From the NCBI GenBank assembly GCA_905221605.1, contig CAJNDS010002426.1, positions 62,001 to 126,000 of the forward strand: a stretch of 64,000 nucleotides of DNA, read 5' to 3'. Shown piece by piece: positions 36,746 through 46,941 of the stretch. The notes under the pieces were generated by a model. It made no database searches. It was not told where the DNA came from and saw only the letters and a list, made by a program, of their open reading frames with translations. Origin of the DNA: Symbiodinium natans. Taxonomy: Eukaryota; Sar; Dinophyceae; Suessiales; Symbiodiniaceae. The translations under genes were made by a program, and so were the position numbers. How positions within the stretch are numbered: position 1 is the first letter of the stretch; every line of letters starts with the position of its first letter.

Positions 36746-39700
36746 CCAAAACGACACAGACAACAGACGCACAACCAACAAAAGCAAGGGTGAAACGCTG
36801 CCCTCGCGTTTGGCGGCAGTGCTCATCGCGTGCAGCCTTTGTTTCCAGAGGGTCCACGAATGATACTAGTGTCAGCAGGGCATCCTAAGCCTATGCCCTA
36901 AAGATCCTTAAAGCCTGAGCCACAACCGCGCGGGAGCAGACTCCGGAATCAGACCCTAACTCCCCTCTAGAAGTCAATGCCACAGCAGGCCCCGACCTTC
37001 ATTGTTCGAAGCTGATAGATCAGGAACTTGAAACATGGGCCATGCTACCTGATTCATCGGTTGCAGTCCCTTTGGGATAAGTGATTGGGCGGCATTGTGT
37101 AGTTCATTCGTTTATGGCTTGGTCAACGCCTAGAGGAAGTGAGGGCACATGTGCGCGACGTGCAGCCTCTACTGCGCAAGAGTCTATTATGGCAAGACGT
37201 GCATGAAAGCGCACCTCCTAATGAGCCACTGCACCCAGAATACGGGCTGGAACAACACTGAGCTCATGATTTGCTTTGGAAGCAGGGGGTTGCAAAACAA
37301 CGAAGGCACGTCTCGATACACCCCATATTCCAGCGTGAACCTCAGAAACAATTGCAACCGAATTTGCCGAAAGTTAGTTGCCCAGATGGGGGGTTTACGC
37401 AAGCCTGCTTGGCCTTCGTAGGCCAGCTGTGCCAGACACCCAGCAATGGCAACTCAGCGCAATCACCCAAAGCCTTAAAGCTTCCTATCTCTGATCGGAA
37501 GCACATTCCGGTGCCGCATCCCAGCCAATGCGGCAGGCGTAGCTGAAGACAAAGGAGGGCCAGCTCGCAGCACGAGAGATCACGGGCTCAGAGGCCCTCA
37601 AGATCCCGGAGAGTTCCGGTGAGGCGCAAAAGAAAGGAATCGCCATGGAAAGCCTGAAATCGCCTCACATGCTGTGCCACAGGGTCCAAGCAGATCATGT
37701 GGCCAGCTAATGCCTTACACATCACCCCAAATTGCCATACCTGAGCCTCATCTTGTATTTTGCATGGCACATCTTAGAAGACAGGCTCAGGTTCCGTTTG
37801 AAGAGGGAACTTCAACTCGTGGTTCTCAAACCGTGACAGAGCTCCTTTAAGCTTTCGCGCTCATTTTGAAATTCTCTTCGAGCTTCTTCAAGAGCTCCTT
37901 TGAGTGCTTTTCAGGGCTTTGTTGTCGGGGACGGCTTGCGCCCTCGGCGAAATGGGCTGCAACTGTCCGGCTACAGGTCATCCTGAATCATTCGAACATT
38001 GTTCCTTGGATTCCCTGTTGTCATTCTTTTCACTATTCTCTTTGATGATGAGTGTTGCTGTGAAGTTTCAATCTTCCAACAAACTTTGAGGAGTGTTTGC
38101 CATTCGCCAGAACACACAACACCGCATCCAGGCTGCTTGACGTTCTGCAGTTCCAGCCAGCACGAACTGAGTTCATGAGGAATTCGGCGCATGCTCGACG
38201 CTTGTCCGGCAATAAGATTCCAAGAATGGTTACGCCACCATGCATGTCTTAGTCAAATCAACGATCAGCATTTGAGAGGCCTGGCAACGACCAAATGATT
38301 GGAACTATGTGGCATTTTGACACTTTCACTCATGGATATTCCCATTGGCAGTCCACAGCCGCAGTTCGGGTCAGGTAGGTGCCCCTCGGGTTGCCGGGTC
38401 CGGACCGGCTGATGATTTCAGGTGGCCTGTTTGTCGATGTGACTCCTCGTCGCAAAGTGCCAATGTTGGCAGCATGTCAGGACGGAACTGCTTTGATCAT
38501 CATGACAGCGAGGCAGAAAGCTTTGGAGCCCTCTGCGCTGGCAGTTCGAACTGCCAGGAAGAAGCTTTGCTACGAAAGATGACAGTTGGGCCTGAACCAA
38601 TCACGTTGGGTCATGTCCAGGGGGTGCATGCATGTGTATCTTCAGGTTAAGAACACGTTTCAGTCATCAATGCCGGCGTGGGGCTGAGGATTCATGCTAG
38701 TGTCTCTTGTTCGGGCCACTACGCTCCGCAGAAATTCATAGGGCCAAGTTGCTGACTTAGTCTGAATGGGAGCTTGATTGGACCAGATCATCTGGCTTTG
38801 GATGTCGGCTTTCACGGCACACCGTTCGTTCATGCTTTGCGTCGAGTAAGTTTTTTTCAGCATACACAGCATGGATGCAAGCCGATGCATCAGCCGTGAC
38901 AGAGTTGGACATCCTGCAGCCATCCTTCATTTGCTGCATGCCTTCCTGTTCCGAAGGAGGCGAGAGCTGTTGGCACGTTCAATGATGAAGATTCTTTGTT
39001 CGCCGCCGCATGCAGGCAGTATCTGGGAACCCGTCTGATGTGGTAGCTTCTGGTAGCTTCTAAGAAAGCTTGTTGATTACTCGACAGGCTGGACTGGTTA
39101 GCGCAAAGGGTGCCTCGGTGCAAGTGCATTTGAGGGCTAGTTGTGAGCTTTTCTTGGCACCACTGCTTGAGGCCGAAGCAGCAACGGCCCCCAGTTCTTC
39201 ATCACACTGAAGTGCCCCGCATGTTTTCTCTTGCAGGCATGGCCTGTGTTGTGCATGCAATGATGTTGGCAGGTGGTAGCGCGCATGGACATCATTCCAC
39301 CAGTCGCAGCAGATCCCACCAGTGCGGGCCTGGCATCGCAAGCAAAGGTGATGAGTGGCTGGTGGAAGGTCCTTGATGTTGCTACTGTCATTCCGAGGAT
39401 CGTGACGAGCGGCCGCGAGTGGCTTGCACAATTACCGACTGCAGGGGAGGCCGTTAAGTTTGAAGGTGGTTTAAGCTTCCACCGTCGCATCATTCCGGGG
39501 CATCAAACCACCGGAATCGGCGAAGCTGCTGGACTAGTCCTTTAGAAAAAAACTGACTGGCCTTGCTACAGGGGATTTAGAAAGGCAGTCTTAGTTCAGG
39601 GCTGGCCTCAAATCTTGAGATCCTGATGTCTGGCAGCCTGAGGCTTTAGGGGGCTCAGTTTTCAGAAGGCAGGTTAGCTTAGCCCAGACTCAAGGAGGGA

Positions 39701-39881
39701 TTGGGTGTTTCAGCTTTGTTTAAGCTGGGTTTGGAAGATCAGAACTTCGGAAATTTTACCAGAATTATCAGCATGAACATCGGGGCTCCAGAATTTGTGA
39801 TTTCTGGCGTGTTTAGATCTCGCAGCCGGCACAAAACATGGTTGGACGGCACAGGTTGGCGGGCACAGGTTACCCTGAACC
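36746..39881. other. Three kilobases without a supported gene
   Basis: Only short ORFs. A plus-strand stretch at 38410-38580 (GGLFVDVTPRRKVPMLAA, then QKALEPSALAVRTARKK) could be an exon but cannot be anchored. No repeats of note. Confidence 0.4.
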
Positions 39882-40034
39882 CTGAACCCTGAATACTGAA
39901 CCCTGAACCCTAAACCCTAAACCCTAAACCCGAAACCCGAAACCCTAAACCCTAAACCCTAAACCCTAAACCCTAAACCCTAAACCCTAAACCCTAAACC
40001 CTAAACCCTAAACCCTAAACCCTAAACCCTAAAC
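39882..40034 (+). repeat. Longest interstitial telomere-like array, CCCTAAA
   Basis: About 21 units. The left third is degenerate (CCCTGAA, CCGAAA) and the right two thirds perfect CCCTAAA, ending about 530 bases upstream of the RRM gene start. Confidence 0.95.
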
Positions 40035-40414
40035 TGGCTGGCCAGGCCGCGGTGGTGAGCCGCAAGTTGCAGGACTGCTTTGCCTGTGCATGATTGCTGT
40101 GTTGCTGAACATGGGTAGTTCCCAAAGTAGGGGCACTCCTTCTATGCCCCAAACAGACTGGAATCCCCTTAAAGGGACCGCCCCAAAAAGGGTACCCCTA
40201 TTCTCGGAAACCTCCCCAATGATTGCATCCCACCAACAATGTTTCAACTCGCAACGCAACATGTTTTGGCTCTCGCAGCTGCTTGAGCTCACTTTGTGCC
40301 TTGGGTTCGCCCGAGCAACGCGAAGGGTGAGAGCGGCAATCGCATTGTGCCCCTCGGCGTATGGCTAGAAGAAGAAGGGGTTCGGGCTGGCAGATTCGGG
40401 TTGTTTCTAGACAC

Positions 40415-40527
40415 ATTATTCTTATCATTATTATTATTATCATTATTATTATTATTATCATTATTATTGTTATTATTATTATTATGATTATTATTATTGT
40501 TGTTGTTATGCTTATTATTATCATTAA
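40415..40527 (+). repeat. (ATT)n microsatellite
   Basis: About 35 triplets of ATT/ATC/GTT type. Its translation as poly-Ile is an artefact of the open frame. Confidence 0.9.
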
Positions 40528-40562
40528 AGCTGTTGAAGTTCCCGGAGGCGGTCCTTGCCAAC

Positions 40563-41680
40563 ATGGGCGGCCAGCAATCAACGGAAACAGAAGAAAAGGC
40601 GAAGGCAGTTTCACCAAACGCGTTTGCAACGTGTTGTGGTGTTCATTCGGGTTGCACGTGGTTGCACACTGTCAGGACGGGCCTGTGGACGTGCCAAAAG
40701 CCGAAGAACCTCAGCAAGCACAGTCCCAACCTGCCGAGGAACCAAAAAAGGCTGAAGCCAAGAAGCCGGAACCCGCGAAGGAGGAGAAGCCTGCGACAGA
40801 AGGCAAGAAGGACACAAAGCCTGCGGAGAGCAAGAAAGCAGCAGCCCCTGTGAGCTCTCCACCTTCCGAGCCCCTGCAGCCGGGAGCGCAGCCGAAGGGA
40901 AAGGCCGCGCCGAAACCTGCGGCAAAGACATCGGCCAAGGCAGGCGCGCCCAAGAAGAAGCCGCAACAACCGGGTCCTCCCCAGCAGCCTGGCCTTATCA
41001 CACCCGAGGCCCAAGCCGCCCCAAAGAAAGCCGCCAAGGGAGAGAAGGGCAAAGGCGGAGGCAAGAAAGGCAGCTTCCCCGGAATCCAGCTTTGTGTTCG
41101 CAACTTGGTGAAGGATGCCACTACTGAGCAGCTTCAGAATCTTTTCCAACCTTTTGGCGAGCTCATTGGAGTTGACGTGAAGAAGAACACCGACGGGACT
41201 TGCCGTGGTTATGGGTTCGTCACCTACACCTCCATTGCCGATGCCAACAAAGCCATCACTGCCATGAACAACAAGCAGGTTGAAGGGAAAAACTTGATTG
41301 TTGTTCTGTCAGACCGCCAGCAGGGCACAACTAAAGCCGAGCGCGAGGCACAGGCAACCGGAGGAAAGGGTGCGAAGGGAAAAGATGGAAAGGAAGGCAA
41401 AGGTGGAGACAAGGGCAAGGGCAAATCGAAGCAGCCGGCAAGCATTGCCAACGCCTTGCCTGCTGCCAATCCGCCATGGCCATACCAGGGCGGCGAAGGA
41501 ACGTACCCATACGGGTATGGTTATCCAGTGGTTTCCCCCATGGCCGCCTATGCGAACCAAGGGTACCCGAACACTCAGCAGGCTGCTTTGCAGGCCATGC
41601 AGGCACAGTTCATCAACCAGGCCCAGCAAGCTTTGCAAATGCAAGCCTTCCACAGTGGCGTGGCCGCAAATTCTAGAACG
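40563..41680 (+). CDS. RRM RNA-binding protein, main part
   Basis: Start chosen at the ATG giving MGGQQSTETEEKAKA, because upstream sequence is a microsatellite. A small intron probably removes about 40608-40676 (donor GCA|GT or AAG|GC, acceptor CTGTCAG|G). An Ala/Lys/Pro/Glu-rich region of about 120 residues follows (KKAEAKKPEPAKEEKPATEG). Then comes one RRM with RNP2-like QLCVRNLVK and RNP1 RGYGFVTY, with GVDVKKNTDGTC between them. After the RRM come a Gly/Lys-rich tail and a Gln/Ala/Tyr-rich region (YPYGYGYPVV, QAMQAQFINQAQQALQMQ). The predicted role is mRNA binding in post-transcriptional control. Confidence 0.75.
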
Positions 41681-41746
41681 ACTGGTCTCACTAAGTTCCT
41701 TGTTCATTGGATGTGAGTGCCGTTGCCCTGCGAATCTCTCATCAGG

Positions 41747-42545
41747 TAGTCTGGGTGGATTGAATCCGGGCATCAATCCGAACATGCCAGCGCCGGTCAG
41801 CAACGTCGCTGCCAACAACATGCAGCCCAATGCTGCAGCTCCAGCGCCGGCTCCGCCTGCGGCAGCAAGTTGCTTCCTCAGGCGACTCAGGCGTTCCTGC
41901 AGCTGGAACTGCGCACTCGTGGTCATCCTTGCTGGCCTGCAGTCCCGTGGTGCTCAGGTCCCGCGGCACCTTCGGACGACACACAGGCCCTCAAACAAGA
42001 ACATGAAGGACAGCTCAAGTCAATTAGTACCTCGGCTTCTTGTGGTCACGACTTGGGACGAAGGTCTTGCAATCCGCCTGAAGGTCTTAGGTGTTTCTGG
42101 AATCTCGTCGGGATTTCACCAGTTTTAGTGGCTTCCAGCCAAGGTGCCAAGAATGGATATGGCTTCATCGCTTGCAATGAGACGAAGGTCACCTGCTGAG
42201 TTGCGGCGTGCTTTAGAAGTTAGGCGCCTCAACCATATGTTTCAGGTCCACTACAAGCGCGACGTGTTTGTGGACTCCTCCCTCCTCCCTGAGGGAATCC
42301 AGGCCTGGCAGAAGTTGCGGACTTGCGGTCGCTTGCGCAGCTGAGCTCCTGATCCATGCATGCGATTTGGGCAATGCCTCAGGTGAATGACAAGGTAGCT
42401 TGGCTTCGTATTCAGTAGACAGAAGACATGACAGACGTCACATGGGAGGGGTCCATGATGTGCTCGTTGATGATGTGCATCCTCCTGCTCGCAAGGTGAT
42501 TTTCTCGTTGACACTCAGCGAAAAAGGCCACCCACGTGCCACCTC
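41747..42545 (+). CDS. RRM protein, C-terminal exons with a cold-shock-like domain
   Basis: Exons inferred after 41680: SSLGGLNPGINPNMPAPVSN (from about 41750), DDTQALKQEHEGQLKSIS (about 41968-42025), AKNGYGFIACNETK (about 42147-42190, donor AAG|GT), VHYKRDVFVDSSLLPEGI (from 42247, after TTTCAG|G), and VIFSLTLSEKGHPRATSV (from 42498, after CAAG|G). Read together, G-L-K-S-I, N-G-Y-G-F-I, D-V-F-V and hydrophobic-L-x-x-K-G-H-P-x-A look like a cold-shock/OB-like nucleic-acid-binding domain cut into four exons. The stop is not certain. Confidence 0.55.
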
Positions 42546-42587
42546 GGTCAGAATGGTTGGACAGGCTCTGCATGGACAGAAAGGGGG

Positions 42588-42591
<4 letters not shown>

Positions 42592-42617
<26 letters not shown>
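42592..42617 (+). repeat. G26 homopolymer
   Basis: Twenty-six consecutive G, 45 bases after the last RRM-gene exon. A second G26 tract lies at 58628-58653. Confidence 0.95.
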
Positions 42618-42619
<2 letters not shown>

Positions 42620-43736
42620 GGACGGTCATGGTTTTGCTATGTCTTGCTGTTCATCGATCCTATTCATATCCCCTGGCAGGTGGCAGCGCGCTGAGGGCGT
42701 GTTCTACCATGCCATTCTTGAAGTTTGGGCCGACTGGTAACGTTGCAAGGGGCTTCTGGCGCACAATGGAAATCAATCATGAAGATCTTGCCCTTTCTGC
42801 CAGAAGCCAATCTTGGCACGTTGCACATGGCCCTTGTTTGGTAATCTTATGGAAGAGTGGCCCTTCCTTTTCTCGCTGCTGCTGCAGTCGTTCGTGCCTC
42901 TGAAGGGGCGCACGTTTGTCCCTTCGTTTGTGCACACCACGAGCTCTTGCACGCAATGTGACTCGGTGCTTGGAGTTGCACTTGCGTGAATGGCTCTCTC
43001 TTTGAATATGAAGTTCTTGCCAGAAAGAACTCCTAGCCTGGCCTGGCTAAGAACATGTTTAGGTTTTCTTTGGCGCGGAATCTCTTGGGAACGAGGGATC
43101 GCACGTCACCGTAGCTTTGGTGACAAACCCAAATTCGCTTGTCGAGGCTCCTGATCTTTCATGTATAGTTCAGGACCCTGCTCGAAGGCTTGGCATCCCC
43201 AGACTTTTTAGGCTGTTGTGGGGGATTGCCAGTTTCCTTGGCCAGAGCCACTTTTGTGGAGCTTCCAACTCCCACCGGGGTGTGTTGGGACAGAATGGTG
43301 AGTTGCGCCACAGACGGGGAGACTCCTCTTCGATTTGGTGTTGTTCCTTCTGCCGATTGCATCTGCGCTTTACATGCGCAGATCACCACAACGAGTCTTT
43401 TCTTAGTGGGCCCAATGGGATTCCCACTTGTCTTCTATCGGGTCGACCTTCCACTGCTTAGTGATTGCCATGGCGACTGAATCACCGAATCACCGAGGAG
43501 GGTTTTCGCGGAAAAGGGTTGACCCATCCTGATGCACGCCCTGCTGCTGAGATGCCCGGCAAAGTGATTGCTTCATCTGTTCCTGTTTGACTTTTAATCA
43601 GGCACGCGGCATCTGCAGTCGTGGGGCATGACAGATTTCAATGCAGAGCACGCTCCAGAGACATCTCTTTGAAACGCCATGGAAGGGCCAGAGTACTAGA
43701 AAATGCGAGAGTGGAGCGCGGCATGCCACAAGCCAG
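42618..43736. other. Stretch without a recognised gene
   Basis: Probably holds the 3' UTR of the RRM gene. Short ORFs at 43117-43480 lack domain signals. Confidence 0.45.
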
Positions 43737-43789
43737 TTTAGGGTTTAGGGTTTTAGGGTTGAGGGTTTAGGGTTTAGGGTTTAGGGATT
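43737..43789 (+). repeat. Interstitial telomere-like array, TTTAGGG
   Basis: Seven units with a TTTTAGGG and a TTGAGGG variant. Bases 43790-44129 to the next array show no supported gene. Confidence 0.9.
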
Positions 43790-44129
43790 TCCCTTACAAG
43801 TGCTGTCAGGAGCCTGGCGTGGACGAGGCAGAGCTGTGCCCAGGCATACGAAGCGATCTCGAGGCCCCACGTTTTTTTTTCAGCATGTTAGTTCTTGCCG
43901 GAGATTCTCAAAGTTTTGAGCAGCTTCGTTCTGATGATGGAGCATCAGACCCAGGTTCTCACCTGGTCTGGTTTGCTCTTGCATACGTTGCCGTATGTAG
44001 TGTCAGCTGTTTCCATGGCTGCCATGCCACTGGCTGCTGTCTCGTTCTCACAGAGTTTCATCCAGTACTTTGTCTCCTGCAACTGCTGCCTTAAAACGGT
44101 TCACGGCAGGCAGTTGCGGTGCAGTTGTT

Positions 44130-44168
44130 AAACCCTAAATCCTAAACCCTAAACCCTAAACCCTAAAC
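44130..44168 (+). repeat. Interstitial telomere-like array, CCCTAAA
   Basis: Five units. A 133-base unique segment follows before the next array. Confidence 0.9.
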
Positions 44169-44301
44169 GTGTTTGTCTACGTTTGTCTCGTGCCTGTCTG
44201 TGAACCTTGTGCGGATTGACCCTTCGGCAACCTGCTCCTCTGGTCGAAGGCACCTTGCACGCCAACGAAATGCCCAGACTCCTGGGTTGTGTGTATCCCA
44301 A

Positions 44302-44352
44302 GCCCTAAACCCTCAACCCTAAACCCTAAACCCTGAACCCTAAACCCTAAAC
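44302..44352 (+). repeat. Telomere-like array split by the second YR element, left part
   Basis: About seven CCCTAAA-type units ending directly at repeat A1. The array resumes after B2 at 51760. Confidence 0.9.
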
Positions 44353-44398
44353 CCTGCAGCAATAGGTGTGAACGTGAAGGATGCCGATCTCAAGGCGA
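44353..44398 (+). repeat. Split direct repeat A1 (second YR element)
   Basis: 46 bp beginning CCTGCAGCAATAGGTGTGAA, identical to 51588-51633. Confidence 0.9.
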
Positions 44399-44659
44399 TG
44401 TGGTTCGAAGAGGCGTTCCGCCTTCTGCAGGTGGGCGTCTCTAGCAATTGGTGGGGCCTCGGGTGCCCTTCACATTGCCAGGGATCCTTGCTTCTGCTGT
44501 TGCTTACTCTGGGATTTGGGGTGCTTCTTGGGGTCGTTTTTACGGTGTGGTTCTTTCGGGATTCCCTTCTTCAGGGGCCTCGTCGGGAGCCTCCTTCGTT
44601 CAACTCCTCCCCGCCTGCTGCCAAGCGGCCCTCTGATCTAAGGCTCCGGGCCTACTTGC

Positions 44660-45277
44660 ATGAGTGAGCCAGACCTCAGCTCTGCCATCTCTCATTTGGC
44701 CGATTCCTTGCAACAGCTTTCGCTGGCCGTGCGCGCCACCTCTTCCCTAACCCCTAGTGACCCTAGTGGTTCTAGTGAAGGTTGGGAATTAGTAGGACCT
44801 GAAATCTCGGTTGAGCCAGGGTCCCGTGTGGCTCCCGGGCCCCGCATCCGTGCACATCATTCCCAGCTTTCTGCCTCTGAGCTCACTCTTCGTTACAACG
44901 AGCTGCAAGCTGCTTTTCCTCCTTTGCCTGATCACTGCCTGCGCTCTTGCCGCTCCCTTACTGGATCGGGTGCCACTCCTGAGCAGCGTGCCACTAGGGC
45001 CTGGGTCGCTGGACTGTGGGCCGGCCTGGTGCTCTCTGACTGTGTTCCGACCCCTCGTGCTTCTGCAAGGCTGCCTTCCGGCCTGCGGCCTCGATTTTAC
45101 GTCGTTTTGCGGTGTTCGCGATTTGAGGGCTCGCGGCTCTTTTCTTCAGGTCGGTCCTTTAAAGAGGCCGTGGGATCCCTCGAGGAGTCCTCTACTGTTT
45201 GCCACTCCTTCGCCTCTCTGTCGGAGGTTGAGGTCTTCTGTGAAGCTGCTGGAGTTGCAGTGCCACCGCAACAATGA
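44660..45277 (+). CDS. Second YR element ORF 1 (gag-like)
   Basis: 205 codons, MSEPDLSSAISHLADSLQQL at the start, with Ser/Pro-rich and Leu-rich helices and no recognised domain. It ends in an ATGA overlap with the next ORF (stop 45275-45277, next ATG 45274), an arrangement that allows coupled translation or reinitiation. Confidence 0.6.
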   Translation: MSEPDLSSAISHLADSLQQLSLAVRATSSLTPSDPSGSSEGWELVGPEISVEPGSRVAPGPRIRAHHSQLSASELTLRYNELQAAFPPLPDHCLRSCRSLTGSGATPEQRATRAWVAGLWAGLVLSDCVPTPRASARLPSGLRPRFYVVLRCSRFEGSRLFSSGRSFKEAVGSLEESSTVCHSFASLSEVEVFCEAAGVAVPPQQ

Positions 45278-46941
45278 CCGATTTCGATGCACTCGAAGTC
45301 CTGAGCGACGGCCACTTGAGGTTCCTAGCTCTTTCCTGGCCAGAAGATGGGCGAACGGCGCCCGTGCCAGAAGCGTTGGCGATACCGGTGCTCAAGAGGC
45401 GCAACGAGGGGGGAGGCATTCTGCTTTGCATTCCGTGCGGCTTTTTGTCTCTTGTGGCCCTGGACGCCGGCAACACAGCGGAGCCCCTTGCACTTTTGGG
45501 CCCATCCTTTCAGGTGACTTTGCCTCTGGGTGTGTCAGACGAGCAGGGCTTAGAACAGCCCATCGATGTGGAGACGCCTGTTCTGATGGTGGATTTCGGT
45601 GCGGGAATCCTTGCTTCACTTCGGGAGGTCGGGGAGGATATCGTCTCCGATGCGATCTTCCCCTTTTCGTTGCACCAGCCAGAGGCCACGCCGCTGAGCG
45701 ACGAGTTGTTGGCAGCGGCCAGGAGTTGGGTCTCGGAGTCTCCTTTGGATCGGACGGTGTTCTACTCGGCGCAGGAGGATGCAAGCCAAGGTCTTCCGCC
45801 TGCGCAGCAGGATCGACCGCCAAAAGGCCGGAAACCAAGCCCCAAGAAGCGTGTCACGACGGCCGATTTGGCGGCACAGTTGGCTCAACTTTCGTCCATG
45901 CTTCCACTCCTTACAGAGCAGCTCACTTCGGTCAAGGATCGCCAAGAGGCTTTGGAGAGGCAGGTCAGGGAGGTTCCCACTACAGGCGTTCAGCAGGCTG
46001 CAAAGCCGCCCCACCAGCAAACCTTTCTTCCTGCGCAGGGGCCTGGCCTTCCGATGGCGAAGTATGCTTCCCTGTTGGGACCCCCTCCTCGGACTCGGCA
46101 GGAGGGCAATCCTGTACATCCCTTGCCTCCCGCTGTTGGGGGTGTGGGTCTTGCAAGCTTAGGCGAAGTTGCAGGTCAAGACTCTTTTCAAACCGCAATG
46201 CTGCAGCAATCTCAGGCCTTGTCCAGCCTCGTGACACACCTGCTCTCTCAGCAGGAAGGGGGAGTCGAAGGCCTTGCATCATCAGCCTCTTCAAGCTATG
46301 TGGGTTCGAAGGGTGCGGCCAAGAGAGAGAAACTTCAGGCCGCTCTTGCTGCGAGGACAGGAGAGTTCTTCCTTGCCGTGTTGCAGAGTGCCTCTCGCAG
46401 GCTCCGGCCTTCAGTGCCCATTCCTCCTTCTATCGAAGCCTGCTCGGGTCAGGTCTCGATGTGCCAATACTTAGAGAGATTCGGCGGTTTCGCAGGGCAA
46501 AGGGAGAACGGCTACCTCATGTGGTGTTTAGCGCACGTGATGGACTGCATGGTCCAGCGGGACTATGCAGGGGCAGAAGAACATCTAGCCTTGACCTTCG
46601 CTGCTCTGGATCAGGCCACATTGGACGGCAACCGTTGGGACTTCGCCTGGCTAATCACATTGCTGGAGGAGCCGCCGGCCCAGCTCTTTCACGGCAGGGG
46701 CTCTTCTGTGAACCCGAGGTCCCGAGCGTATTCTCCTCTGTGCCCCGGCGCTTGGACAACCTGCGCCCTTCAGTACTTGAGGGAGATAGACCTGATCGCC
46801 ACCAGGAGGCTGGAAGCCATTGGCCGTTCAAAGCCCAGCGCGCCAAAAGAAGCCGACGTGGGCGCCGAGGATCGCGACGAGCAACGGTCAAAGAAGCCCC
46901 CCAAGCTCCCCCGCAAGCCCAAACAGGACGGTGCAAAGTGA
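45274..46941 (+). CDS. Second YR element ORF 2 (gag-like)
   Basis: 555 codons from MTDFDALEVLSDGHLRFLAL. It contains a Leu-rich coiled-coil-like segment (LAAQLAQLSSMLPLLTEQLT) and a capsid-like helical region (SMCQYLERFGGFAGQRENG, then GAEEHLALTFAALDQATLDG). A basic C-terminus follows (KKPPKLPRKPKQDGAK). No CCHC or CCCH finger. The pol frame lies one base back (-1) and overlaps its end, so a -1 shift could give a gag-pol fusion. Confidence 0.65.
   Translation: MTDFDALEVLSDGHLRFLALSWPEDGRTAPVPEALAIPVLKRRNEGGGILLCIPCGFLSLVALDAGNTAEPLALLGPSFQVTLPLGVSDEQGLEQPIDVETPVLMVDFGAGILASLREVGEDIVSDAIFPFSLHQPEATPLSDELLAAARSWVSESPLDRTVFYSAQEDASQGLPPAQQDRPPKGRKPSPKKRVTTADLAAQLAQLSSMLPLLTEQLTSVKDRQEALERQVREVPTTGVQQAAKPPHQQTFLPAQGPGLPMAKYASLLGPPPRTRQEGNPVHPLPPAVGGVGLASLGEVAGQDSFQTAMLQQSQALSSLVTHLLSQQEGGVEGLASSASSSYVGSKGAAKREKLQAALAARTGEFFLAVLQSASRRLRPSVPIPPSIEACSGQVSMCQYLERFGGFAGQRENGYLMWCLAHVMDCMVQRDYAGAEEHLALTFAALDQATLDGNRWDFAWLITLLEEPPAQLFHGRGSSVNPRSRAYSPLCPGAWTTCALQYLREIDLIATRRLEAIGRSKPSAPKEADVGAEDRDEQRSKKPPKLPRKPKQDGAK

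Noticed and set aside
39882-40034. A real chromosome end or fused telomere
   Set aside because: The array is short, is followed by genes on both sides, and is one of about 25 similar interstitial arrays in both orientations.
40361-40560. Poly-isoleucine N-terminus of the RRM protein
   Set aside because: It is the translation of an (ATT)n microsatellite. A good ATG with a coding-like sequence lies downstream at 40563.
44811-46940. N-terminal 700 codons of the 2213-codon frame as real pol sequence
   Set aside because: This part overlaps the gag ORFs in another frame, is Ser/Arg/Cys-rich without domain sense, and looks like a shadow of gag.
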